Shown piece by piece: positions 5,916 through 14,731 of a stretch of DNA of 22,202 bases (its first letter is position 1; each line of letters opens with the position of its first letter). The position numbers and the translations under genes were made by a program. The stretch comes from JAVXNW01 sp036645575 (GTDB lineage: Bacteria; Bacillota; Clostridia; Christensenellales; Aristaeellaceae). Under the pieces are notes generated by a model. The model was given only the letters and a program-made list of their open reading frames with translations, ran no database searches and was not told where the DNA came from. The stretch is taken from NCBI GenBank assembly GCA_036645575.1, contig JAVXNW010000043.1, forward strand, positions 1 through 22,202, written 5' to 3'.

Positions 5916-7427
5916 ATGAATCGATATGTACTGGGCATCGACAACGGCGGAACCAGCACAAAAGCCGTCCTGTTCGACATTTCGGGACGTGAAATTGCGC
6001 AGGCCAAGGCCTCCACGCCCATGCTGACGCCGCAACCCGGCTTTACCGAGCGCGACATGGAGGTGCTGTGGCAATGCAATTGCGATGTCATCCGGCGCAC
6101 CATTGCGCAGGCGCGCGTTGACCCATCCGAGATCGTCGGTGTCTCCTTTTCCGGGCATGGCAAGGGCCTATACCTGTGGGGCAAGGATGAAAAGCCCGCG
6201 CGTCCCGGCATCGTTTCAACCGACAGCCGCGCCTATCGCTACGTCGAGGAATGGTATCAAGACGGCACGGCGGAGAAACTCTTTGCGCTGACCTGCCAGA
6301 GCATTCTGGCCAGCCAGCCCGTCTCCTTGATTCGATGGCTGATGGACAACGAGCCGGAAGTCATTGAAAACACGCGCTATATCTTTGGCGTCAAGGACTA
6401 CATCCGCTACCGGATGACCGGCGAGGCCTACGGCGAAATAACCGATTTGTCCGGTTCCAATCTGGTCAATTTGCGCAGCGCGCAGTACGATCCGCAGATT
6501 CTTTCGCTGCTCCATCTCGAGGGCATTCGCGATAAATTGCCGCCGCTCGTCTACTCGTCCGCGTTTTGCGGGCAGGTGACGCGCCAATGCGCGGAAGCGA
6601 CCGGCCTTGCCGCCGGGACGCCGGTAGCCGCGGGCCTGTTTGACATCGACGCGTGCGCGATCGCCATGAACGTCGTAGACGCGCAGTACCTCGCGTGCAT
6701 TGCGGGCACTTGGAGCATCAACGAGTACGTCTCGCCCGTGCCGGTCATGGATCATTCGGTCAAGATGAACTCGCTGTACTGCCTGTCCGGGCAGTACCTG
6801 GTCGAGGAATGCTCGCCCACGTCCGCCGCCAACCACGAGTGGTTCGTCAACAACTTTCTGCGCGAGGCCGCCGAGAAGGCGGGCAAGAGCGTCTATCAGC
6901 TGGCAAACGAGCTGGTGACCGACATCCGCCCCTCCGATCAGTCCATCATCTTCTTGCCCTATCTGTACGGCGGCGCCGACGACGCGCGCGCAACCGCCGC
7001 CTTTGTGGGACTGGACGCCTCGCACACCCGCTCAGACATGCTGCGCGCCGTGTACGAGTGCATCATCTTTGGGCACAAGCAGCACATCGACCGCCTGCTT
7101 GCCAGCCGGGTGCAACCGCCCAAGGCGATCCGCTTGGCCGGCGGCGTGGTCAATTCCCCCATGTGGGTGCAGATGTTTGCCGACATCCTCAACCTGCCTG
7201 TGGAGACCATCGACGTAAAGGAACTGGGCGCGCTGGGCTGCGCCATGACGGCGGCGGTCGCCGCAGGGGATTACCCCGACCTGTGCGCCGCCGCGCGCGC
7301 CATGGTCAAAGTCGAGCGCACGTTCCTGCCCGACTGCGCAAACCAGGCGGTCTATGCGCGCAAATACGATACCTATTTGGCCGTGCGCCAGGCGCTTTCA
7401 ACCGTGTGGGACAAGCTCAAAAAGTGA
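5916..7427 (+). CDS. lyxK: FGGY-family carbohydrate kinase, L-xylulose kinase (LyxK)-like
   Basis: This 503-residue cytoplasmic sugar kinase carries the FGGY N-terminal phosphate loop (LGIDNGGTSTKAVLFD, residues 6-21) and the catalytic-base motif GLFDID (Asp243). A C-terminal ATP-site glycine motif, RLAGGVVNSPMWVQMFAD, is also present. PQPGFTERDMEVLWQC, GHGKGLYL and QPVSLIRWL resemble E. coli LyxK more than D-xylulokinase, so L-xylulose or a close ketopentose is the likely substrate. The UlaE-type epimerase directly downstream supports this. The ATG at 5916 has AAAGAAGG 10 bases upstream, and the promoter at 5843-5872 rules out the longer frame from 5865. It is the first gene of an operon with the 3-epimerase and a LacI regulator. 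Family assignment is firm; exact sugar specificity is inferred. Confidence 0.88.
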   Translation: MNRYVLGIDNGGTSTKAVLFDISGREIAQAKASTPMLTPQPGFTERDMEVLWQCNCDVIRRTIAQARVDPSEIVGVSFSGHGKGLYLWGKDEKPARPGIVSTDSRAYRYVEEWYQDGTAEKLFALTCQSILASQPVSLIRWLMDNEPEVIENTRYIFGVKDYIRYRMTGEAYGEITDLSGSNLVNLRSAQYDPQILSLLHLEGIRDKLPPLVYSSAFCGQVTRQCAEATGLAAGTPVAAGLFDIDACAIAMNVVDAQYLACIAGTWSINEYVSPVPVMDHSVKMNSLYCLSGQYLVEECSPTSAANHEWFVNNFLREAAEKAGKSVYQLANELVTDIRPSDQSIIFLPYLYGGADDARATAAFVGLDASHTRSDMLRAVYECIIFGHKQHIDRLLASRVQPPKAIRLAGGVVNSPMWVQMFADILNLPVETIDVKELGALGCAMTAAVAAGDYPDLCAAARAMVKVERTFLPDCANQAVYARKYDTYLAVRQALSTVWDKLKK

Positions 7428-7439
7428 GGGGGAAACGTG

Positions 7440-8276
7440 ATGCGCGATTATCGCCTTGGCCTTTATGAAAAGGCCATGCCCGCCAACCGCTCCTTTGCGC
7501 AGTTGCTCGAAGGGGCGCGAGACGCCGGGTTTGACTTCATGGAAATCAGCATCGACGAGACCGAGGCGCGACTGGCGCGCCTTGACTGGACGCGCGAGGC
7601 GCGAACGCAGCTCGTCCAAACCATGCGCGCCTGCGCGCTGCCGATCCGCACAATGTGCTTAAGCGGGCACCGGAAATACCCGCTGGGCAGTCGCGACGAA
7701 CAGACGCGCGCGCGCGCGCTTGACATCTTCCAAAAAGCGGTGCATCTCGCGGATGATCTGGGCATTCGCATCATTCAGCTAGCCGGATACGACGTGTACT
7801 ACGAGCAGACCGGGCCGGATACCCAGCAGCTGTTTTCCGAAAATCTAGAAAAATGCGTGCGCTTTGCCGCCGCCTACGGCGTGACGCTGGGCTTTGAGAC
7901 GATGGAGACGCCCTTTATGGACACGGTTCAAAAGGCCCTGCGCGTGGTTCAGCAGGTCGATTCACCGTATTTGGGCGTCTATCCGGATCTAGGCAACCTG
8001 AACAACGCCGCGCTGCGCTACGGACACGACCTCTACGCGGACATCGCCTCGGGCGCGGGGCGCCTCTTCGCCATGCACCTCAAGGAGACCGAGCCGGGCC
8101 GCTACCGCGATATGCGCTTCGGCGCCGGATGCGTCGATTTTGCGCGCGGCGTACAGGCGGCGCGGCGCGCGGGCGTGCGCCTGTTTGTCGCGGAGTGCTG
8201 GGACGACAAATCGCCCGATCCGCAGGCGCAGATCCAGTCGGTAAACGACTTTCTCCGAAACGTACTGGACGCGTAG
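7440..8276 (+). CDS. ulaE: L-ribulose/L-xylulose-5-phosphate 3-epimerase, UlaE/SgbU family
   Basis: This 278-residue TIM-barrel epimerase would interconvert L-xylulose 5-phosphate and L-ribulose 5-phosphate. Signature stretches are YRLGLYEKAMP at the N-terminus, CLSGHRKYPLGS (73-84), GFETMETPFMDT (151-162), GVYPDLGNLNN, MHLKETEPG and VAECWDD. Glu153, Asp183, His213 and Glu252 match the metal-binding positions of this family. ATG at 7440 is preferred over the adjacent GTG at 7437. The SD GAGGGGG (7426-7432) overlaps the kinase stop codon and gives 7-base spacing. The 12-base gap implies translational coupling with the kinase. With a LyxK-like kinase it defines an L-pentose route that needs an AraD/UlaF-type 4-epimerase, which is not found here. 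Confidence 0.9.
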   Translation: MRDYRLGLYEKAMPANRSFAQLLEGARDAGFDFMEISIDETEARLARLDWTREARTQLVQTMRACALPIRTMCLSGHRKYPLGSRDEQTRARALDIFQKAVHLADDLGIRIIQLAGYDVYYEQTGPDTQQLFSENLEKCVRFAAAYGVTLGFETMETPFMDTVQKALRVVQQVDSPYLGVYPDLGNLNNAALRYGHDLYADIASGAGRLFAMHLKETEPGRYRDMRFGAGCVDFARGVQAARRAGVRLFVAECWDDKSPDPQAQIQSVNDFLRNVLDA

Positions 8277-8318
8277 ATCAGCCGATCGGCAGCCATTTAT
8301 ACAAAGCGAGGGATTCAC

Positions 8319-9401
8319 ATGTCAGGCATCAAGGACGTGGCCAAACGCGCAGGCGTATCGATATCAACCGTTTCAAATGTGCTCAACCAATCCAAATACG
8401 TCAGCGAGGAATTGGCTCAGCGCGTACTGATCGCGGTGCAGGAGATGGGCTACCATGCCGATCCCGTGGCCAAGAGCATGAAGACCAAGCACAGCCGGAA
8501 CATCGGCGTCATCACCACCGACATCTGCGGCCTGTTCTACCCCTACGTCGTCAAGGGGCTGTTCGAGGTCTTCAACAAAAACGGCTACAACATCATCATC
8601 TTGGACGCCAACGGCGTCAACGACAGCTTTGGCAGCATCGAGCGCGTGATGGACGGCTTTGCCCACCTGGTGCGCAGCCACGTGGACGGCATCGTCTTTT
8701 CCTCTATCTTTCCCGAGAGCATCGAAGCAATCCAAATGCGCAAGATCCTCAAGCTGACCGACAACCAGAAAAAAATGCCCCTCGTCAGCGTGGAGACCGA
8801 CTTTAGCAGTTACGGCATCGACTCGGTCTTTTCCGACTCGGTCGAGGGCGCGCAAAAGGCGACGCAGCACCTGCTGGACATGGGCGCAAAGCGCATCGGC
8901 CACATCACCGGCCCCATCCACACGCGGGTGGCGCAGGACCGCGTGAAGGGCTATCGCCAGACGCTGATTGACCGGGGCATCACACCCGACGACAGCATGA
9001 TCGCCAACGGCGACTACACCCACCGCAGCGGATATATCGCCATGCAGGAACTGCTCGCCCAGTGCCCCGGGCTGGACGGCGTATTCATCGCCAACGACCA
9101 GATGTCGGTCGGCGCGCTGCGCGCCCTCAAGGAAGCCCATTTTCGCGTTCCCGAGGACATCAAGGTCATCGGCTATGACGACGTGTTCATCTCGAGCGTC
9201 GTCGATCCGCCCCTCTCCACCATCCACATTCGCAAGCGCCACATGGGCATCTCCGCCGCCACCCTGATGCTCAAGCGCATCCAAAATGGGAAAAGCGCCG
9301 CCGAGGAGCCGGTACAGCTGGTGAAATTGGAGAGCCGCCTGGTCGTGCGCAAGTCCACCTTCCCCGAAGCCCCGGCGGACTGGATCTTGGTGGACTGGTA
9401 A
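8319..9401 (+). CDS. LacI-family transcriptional regulator
   Basis: This 360-residue protein has an N-terminal LacI helix-turn-helix (IKDVAKRAGVSISTVSNVLN, residues 4-23). The hinge region follows at about 45-60, then a periplasmic-binding-protein-like effector domain (NIGVITTDI onward). Typical late motifs are GLDGVFIANDQMSVGALRAL, VIGYDDVFISS and PPLSTIHIRKRHMG. It is the third gene of the kinase operon, 42 bases after the epimerase, with a GCGAGGGA SD. It probably senses a sugar or sugar phosphate of the pathway and represses both the kinase and transporter promoters, which share a GAAAAACGTT element. Location inside the operon implies autoregulation. A strong terminator follows at 9458-9510. 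The ligand is unknown. Confidence 0.92.
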   Translation: MSGIKDVAKRAGVSISTVSNVLNQSKYVSEELAQRVLIAVQEMGYHADPVAKSMKTKHSRNIGVITTDICGLFYPYVVKGLFEVFNKNGYNIIILDANGVNDSFGSIERVMDGFAHLVRSHVDGIVFSSIFPESIEAIQMRKILKLTDNQKKMPLVSVETDFSSYGIDSVFSDSVEGAQKATQHLLDMGAKRIGHITGPIHTRVAQDRVKGYRQTLIDRGITPDDSMIANGDYTHRSGYIAMQELLAQCPGLDGVFIANDQMSVGALRALKEAHFRVPEDIKVIGYDDVFISSVVDPPLSTIHIRKRHMGISAATLMLKRIQNGKSAAEEPVQLVKLESRLVVRKSTFPEAPADWILVDW

Positions 9402-9403
9402 TT

Positions 9404-9457
9404 CCCCGCGCCGACCGCGCAACTGAGCCCCAATCCCCCGCGCCGGTCGCGCAACTG
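9404..9457. repeat. Short direct repeat between regulator stop and terminator
   Basis: CCCCGCGCC starts at 9404 and again at 9436 (period 32), and about 25 bases of each unit match with four differences. The second unit runs into the left arm of the terminator. No function is apparent. Confidence 0.65.
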
Positions 9458-9510
9458 GGCCGCCTTCAGAAAAATGTTTTTTTGTTTTTCTGAAAGCGGC
9501 CGGTTTTTTT
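9458..9510 (+). terminator. Strong rho-independent terminator after the LacI gene
   Basis: The 17-base arm at 9458-9474 (GGCCGCCTTCAGAAAAA) pairs with 9485-9501, with a single C/A mismatch. It is followed by GG and seven T. It separates the kinase-epimerase-regulator operon from the transporter operon, which has its own promoter at 9669-9697. The AT-rich stretch 9511-9668 holds no gene I can support. Confidence 0.92.
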
Positions 9511-9668
9511 AGGTTCATTTGTACGTTTCTCCGCTTGAACCCTCGAATGTCGTCGTTCTGTTTTTCGTTTGCGTTAACGTCTATGGGATATTCGTCTATT
9601 TTATCGCAGCATATATCGCGCATTATTCATATAGTTTCAAAAGTGATTGGCGTATTATCAGAAAAACA

Positions 9669-9697
9669 TTGACAGAAAAACGTTATACTGATACAAT
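9669..9697 (+). promoter_or_regulatory. Sigma-A promoter of the sugar ABC transporter operon
   Basis: TTGACA at 9669-9674 and TACAAT at 9692-9697 are separated by 17 bp. Transcription would start near 9704. The in-frame ATG at 9696 lies in the -10 box and cannot be the translation start. Confidence 0.9.
9675..9685. promoter_or_regulatory. Candidate LacI-family operator inside the transporter promoter spacer
   Basis: GAAAAACGTT at 9675-9684 lies between the -35 and -10 boxes and is identical to the 10-mer at 5822-5831 in front of the kinase operon. A protein bound here would block RNA polymerase directly. The shared word links the two operons to one regulator; this is inference. Confidence 0.5.
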
Positions 9698-9717
9698 GCG
9701 TCTAAAGCAGTTAATTC

Positions 9718-9733
9718 CGCCCCGCGCGGGGCG
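9718..9733 (+). promoter_or_regulatory. Perfect 16-bp GC palindrome in the transporter leader
   Basis: CGCCCCGCGCGGGGCG lies about 15 bases after the predicted transcription start and about 30 bases before the ATPase start codon. It can form a 6-bp RNA hairpin with a GCGC loop, or be a second protein site. Its role is unknown. Confidence 0.4.
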
Positions 9734-9764
9734 ATACGGAAACGCGAGAGGATGTGCGCAAGGC

Positions 9765-11273
<1,509 letters not shown>

Positions 11274-11275
11274 GC

Positions 11276-12241
11276 ATGACACACATTGGGACGCAGGGTG
11301 ACGCGAGCAAGACAAAGAACCTATACACGCGCTTCGGACTGCTGATCGTCATCATCATCATGCTCGTCGGCATGTCGTTTGCCAGTCCGGTATTCATGAC
11401 CTACGGCAATATCATCAACATTCTGCGTCAGGTCTCGCTCAACGGCATTCTGGCCGTGGGCCTCACGTTTGTCATTTTGACCGGCGGCATCGACCTGTCC
11501 GTCGGCTCCTTGGTGGCCGTGTCGGGCGTCATCGTGGGCAACATGCTGCTCAGCGGGCACGGCGTGCTCTGGTCCATCGTGGTCAGCATCTCCGCCAGCC
11601 TCGCCTTCGGCCTGTTCAACGGCCTCATGATCGCCTACTGCGGACTTCCGCCCTTCATCGCCACATTGGCCGGGCAGACGATCGGGCGCGGCTTTGCGCT
11701 GGTCTACTCCGACGGAAAGCCCTTTGCGGTCAGCAACGAGGCGTTCAAGGCCATCGGCAAGGGCAGCTTCTGGGGCATTCCGATTCCCATCTGGATACTG
11801 CTCGTCGTGTGCTTGGTCGCGGCAGTCGTGCTCAACTACACCACCTTCGGTCGCCACGTATACGCCTTTGGCGGCAACCGCAACGCGACCAAGCTGGCGG
11901 GCGTCAAGACGCGCGTCGTCGAGCTCATGGTCTACGTCATCTCCGCGCTGATGGCGGGCATTGTCGCCATCATCCTGGCCGCGCGCATCAGCTCCGGCCA
12001 GCCCACCGCCGGTGAGGGATACGAGCTGGACGCCATCGCGGCGGTCGCCATCGGCGGCACGTCCATGTCCGGCGGCGTCGGCACCCTCAGCGGAACCGTA
12101 CTTGGATTTATCATCATCGGCATTCTCTCCAACTCGCTGACCTTGCTCAACGTATCCTCGTTCTACCAGCAGATCGTGAAGGGCGCCATCATCCTGATCG
12201 CTGTGTTCTTGGATATGCGCAGCAAGCGCAAAGAGGGCTAA
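11276..12241 (+). CDS. Sugar ABC transporter permease, RbsC type
   Basis: This 321-residue integral membrane protein has many hydrophobic segments, the first at about residues 20-40 (LLIVIIIMLVGMSFASPVF). Family hallmarks are LAVGLTFVILTGGIDLSVGS, GLFNGLMIAYCGLPPFIATLA, the coupling-loop region YAFGGNRNATKLAGV, and EGYELDAIAAVAIGGTSMSGG followed by GTLSGTVLGFIIIGILSNSL. It forms the membrane channel of a CUT2 importer together with the RbsA-like ATPase upstream and the binding protein downstream. The ATG at 11276 has GGGAGGA (11261-11267) 8 bases upstream, lying within the end of the ATPase gene, so the two are translationally coupled. Confidence 0.93.
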   Translation: MTHIGTQGDASKTKNLYTRFGLLIVIIIMLVGMSFASPVFMTYGNIINILRQVSLNGILAVGLTFVILTGGIDLSVGSLVAVSGVIVGNMLLSGHGVLWSIVVSISASLAFGLFNGLMIAYCGLPPFIATLAGQTIGRGFALVYSDGKPFAVSNEAFKAIGKGSFWGIPIPIWILLVVCLVAAVVLNYTTFGRHVYAFGGNRNATKLAGVKTRVVELMVYVISALMAGIVAIILAARISSGQPTAGEGYELDAIAAVAIGGTSMSGGVGTLSGTVLGFIIIGILSNSLTLLNVSSFYQQIVKGAIILIAVFLDMRSKRKEG

Positions 12242-12288
12242 AGGGATTGCCCGTGAGGGTAAGCATAAAAACGCTAGGAGGTATCCCC

Positions 12289-13224
12289 ATGAAGAAATTG
12301 GTTTGCATGGTGCTGTGTGTTACCCTGTTGGTCCTGAGTTTCTCCTTTACGGCCGTCGCCGAGGCAAAGACCTACACGATCGTCGCCTTGATGAAACAGA
12401 ACGCGGACACGTTCGTCCAGAAGATCGCCGACGCCATCGACGCGCGCGCCGTCGAACTTGGCAGCGAAGTCAAGCTGCTGATGCAGGATGCCGAGGGCGA
12501 CATCAACAAGCAGCTCGAGCAGGCCGAGGCCATGCTGACCATGAAGGTCGACGCGGTCATCCTGAACGCGGTTGACGTCGAAGGCAGCGCGCCCATCGTA
12601 GACATGTTCATCGACGCCGGCATTCCGGTCATCGAGTGCAACACGCTCACCAACAACGTCGACGCAGCGACCTGCTACGTCGGTTCCGACGACGTGGATG
12701 CGGGCCGCATTCAGGCCGAATTTCTCAAAACCGTGCTGCCCGAGGACGCGAAGGTCTGCTACATGATGGGCCCCATGGGCGTCTCGCCGCAGATCTACCG
12801 CAAGGAAGGCATTGACAAGTACCTGTTCGAGGGTTCCAAGATCGAAGTGCTGCAAGAGCAGACCGCGAACTGGAAGCGCGCCGAGGCGCTGTCGCTGGCC
12901 GAAAACTGGCTGACCGCCTATCAGGATCTGGACGCCATCATCTGCCAGAACGACGACATGGCCATGGGCGCGCTCGAAGCGGTTGAAGCCGCCGGACGCA
13001 AGGATTCCATCGTCGTCATCGGCATTGACGCCATCGAAGACGCGCTGGCCGCCGTCAAGGAAGGCCGTCTGGATTGCACCGTGTTTCAGGATGCCGCGGG
13101 CCAGGGCGCAACCTCTTTGGACGTCGCGCTCCAGTGCGCCAAGGACGGCACCCTCAAGACCGAAGACGTGATGATCCCCTTCGTGCTGGTCGTCGCAAAC
13201 AACGTGGATGAGTTTATCGGCTGA
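12289..13224 (+). CDS. Sugar ABC transporter substrate-binding protein, RbsB/Peripla_BP_4 type
   Basis: This 311-residue exported sugar-binding protein has a Lys-Lys N-terminus, a hydrophobic core (LVCMVLCVTLLVLSFSFTAV) and an AxA cleavage region (TAVAEA, residues 21-26). The mature part starts YTIVALMKQNADTF and carries family motifs such as DAVILNAVDVEGSAPIVD, AIICQNDDMAMGALEAV and VVIGIDAIEDAL. No cysteine follows the hydrophobic core, so the usual Firmicute lipobox is missing and a signal peptidase I site is predicted. The ATG at 12289 has AGGAGG (12276-12281) about 7 bases upstream. It follows the permease by 47 bases and is the last clear gene of the transporter operon. Confidence 0.93.
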   Translation: MKKLVCMVLCVTLLVLSFSFTAVAEAKTYTIVALMKQNADTFVQKIADAIDARAVELGSEVKLLMQDAEGDINKQLEQAEAMLTMKVDAVILNAVDVEGSAPIVDMFIDAGIPVIECNTLTNNVDAATCYVGSDDVDAGRIQAEFLKTVLPEDAKVCYMMGPMGVSPQIYRKEGIDKYLFEGSKIEVLQEQTANWKRAEALSLAENWLTAYQDLDAIICQNDDMAMGALEAVEAAGRKDSIVVIGIDAIEDALAAVKEGRLDCTVFQDAAGQGATSLDVALQCAKDGTLKTEDVMIPFVLVVANNVDEFIG

Positions 13225-13324
13225 TTGATCCCCCTTATGCGTTAAGGCGGGCAAGCCAAGTGGGCTGCGATATAAAAGCCGTGATGATTTCCGGTTTTTA
13301 AACAGCAGCCCCTTCGGCTTTCAC

Positions 13325-13364
13325 AACGCGCGCGGCCCATCTCGGCTGAGCGGGCGCGCGCGTT
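13325..13364 (+). terminator. GC-rich hairpin in the 274-bp gap after the binding-protein gene (weak terminator candidate)
   Basis: AACGCGCGCG at 13325-13334 and CCC at 13336-13338 pair with 13352-13364, giving a 13-bp stem with one bulged G. Only TTT follows, so termination would be partial at best and the cupin genes may be read from the transporter promoter. The rest of 13225-13498 holds no supportable gene and no convincing promoter. A TTGACA at 13479-13484 lies only 14 bases before the cupin start and overlaps its SD, so it is not a promoter for it. Confidence 0.35.
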
Positions 13365-13498
13365 TCCTGCGCGTCACGCCCAGCGCGCCCATCATGCCGA
13401 TCCTGCGCATCGCGCCGATCGCGCCCTTGCGCCGGCCCAACGCCGCTTTCGGCCGCTTCCCCGATTGGAAAATTACATTTGACAAGGAGCATACCGCC

Positions 13499-14707
13499 AT
13501 GAACCATGAATCCCTGATCCGAAAGACCTTTGAAGCCGGCGCGGGCATCTTCCGCCTGAACCCGGTATTCGTTCCCCGGCTTTTCGGCAAGGCGGGCCAT
13601 CGCCTCAAATTGCATCAGGACGACTATTACGCGCTGGGCCTTGAGCGCGGCTCGATGAAGGAGCGCTGGTTCTCCTCCGTGATCGCCGCGCAGAACGGGC
13701 CGTTGGCCGCGCCCGACGAGGGCATGAGCTACGTCGCGGTGTCCCCGGACAGCGACGAAAAGTTCTCGCTAAAGGAAGCCATCGAGGTGATGGGGGCGGA
13801 GATCATCGGGGAAACACTGATGGAGACCTACGGCGGTTGGCCGATGTATTCCAAGTTCTTCGACTATGAAAACCCGCTGTTCCACCATGTGCATCTGATG
13901 TTTGACCACGCCGCCAAGGTGGGCAAATTGGGCAAGCCCGAGTCGTACTACTTCCCGCCGCAGCTCAACAACTACGCGGGCGAGATGAACGCCACCTATT
14001 TCGGCTTCGACCCGGACACAAAGCCGGAGGACGTCAAGGCGCGCCTTGCCGACTACAACAAGGGGGATACGCGCATCACCGAACTGTCCCGCGCCTATCG
14101 CGTGCAGTTGGGCACCGGCTGGTTCACGCCGGCAGGCGTCGTCCATGCGCCCGCGTCCTACCTGACGTATGAGCCGCAGTGGAACTCCGACGTCAACTCG
14201 GTCGAGGAGAACGTGGTTTCGGGCGAGATCTACCCGCGCTCCATGCTGGTGGACGAGTGTCCGGACGACAAAAAAGAGGACGTCGATTACATCTTCTCGC
14301 TGCTAGACTGGCCCAAGAACATCGATCCCAACTACAAAAAGCACTACTTCCGCCCGCCGGTCGTGGCCTCGGAGAGCGCGCAGTACGTCGAAAAGTGGGT
14401 CTCCTACGCCAACGACTACTTTGGCGCAAAGGAGCTGACTGTGTACCCCGGCCAGACGGTCACCATCAAAGACGGCGCGGCCTACGGCTGCATCTTTACC
14501 CAGGGTCATGGCAAATTCGGGGTCTATGACGCGGAGACGCCGGTCATGCTGCGCTACGGCAAGCAGAGCGCCGACGAATACTTCGTCTCGGAGCCGGCCG
14601 CGAAAAAGGGCGTCGTGATCACCAACGAAAGCCGGTTTGACAATCTGGTGCTGCTCAAGCATTTCGGACCGAATCATCCCGACATGCCGAAAACCGTCCA
14701 GGCATAA
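13499..14707 (+). CDS. Phosphomannose-isomerase-like two-cupin protein, paralog A (probable sugar isomerase)
   Basis: This 402-residue cytoplasmic protein is related to type I phosphomannose isomerases. A His-X-His motif (FHHVH, His130 and His132) is followed by GKPESYYFP (Glu148) and by GVVHAPAS (His216). This His-X-His, Glu, His set matches the metal ligands of cupin isomerases. A second cupin-like barrel is visible at about 310-390 (LTVYPGQTVTIKDGAAYGCI). The usual PMI active-site sequence is not kept, so mannose 6-phosphate is not assumed. Given the kinase and 3-epimerase upstream, an aldose-ketose isomerase for an L-pentose is the favoured inference. The ATG at 13499 has AAGGAG (13484-13489) 9 bases upstream. 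Paralog B follows 24 bases later. An epimerase or a non-catalytic sensor role cannot be excluded. Confidence 0.75.
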   Translation: MNHESLIRKTFEAGAGIFRLNPVFVPRLFGKAGHRLKLHQDDYYALGLERGSMKERWFSSVIAAQNGPLAAPDEGMSYVAVSPDSDEKFSLKEAIEVMGAEIIGETLMETYGGWPMYSKFFDYENPLFHHVHLMFDHAAKVGKLGKPESYYFPPQLNNYAGEMNATYFGFDPDTKPEDVKARLADYNKGDTRITELSRAYRVQLGTGWFTPAGVVHAPASYLTYEPQWNSDVNSVEENVVSGEIYPRSMLVDECPDDKKEDVDYIFSLLDWPKNIDPNYKKHYFRPPVVASESAQYVEKWVSYANDYFGAKELTVYPGQTVTIKDGAAYGCIFTQGHGKFGVYDAETPVMLRYGKQSADEYFVSEPAAKKGVVITNESRFDNLVLLKHFGPNHPDMPKTVQA

Positions 14708-14731
14708 TCAAAACACAGGAGGGCTGCCATC

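Noticed and set aside
8373..9623. 416-residue open frame on the minus strand over the LacI gene
   Set aside because: It is a GC-rich antisense shadow of a clear LacI-family protein, with no SD or recognisable motif.
9696..9764. N-terminal extension of the ABC ATPase from ATG 9696
   Set aside because: That ATG is inside the -10 box of a perfect promoter and has no SD.
12274..13254. 326-residue open frame antisense to the sugar-binding protein
   Set aside because: It shows low-complexity composition from codon mirroring. The plus strand has a signal peptide and binding-protein motifs.
13393..13411. 19-bp identity with 16330-16348 inside egsA, suggesting a gene remnant before the cupins
   Set aside because: The match does not extend and no egsA-like protein sequence is visible around 13393, so chance in GC-rich DNA is more likely.
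13479..13484. TTGACA as a -35 box for the cupin genes
   Set aside because: It ends only 14 bases before the start codon and overlaps the SD, leaving no space for a -10 box and leader.
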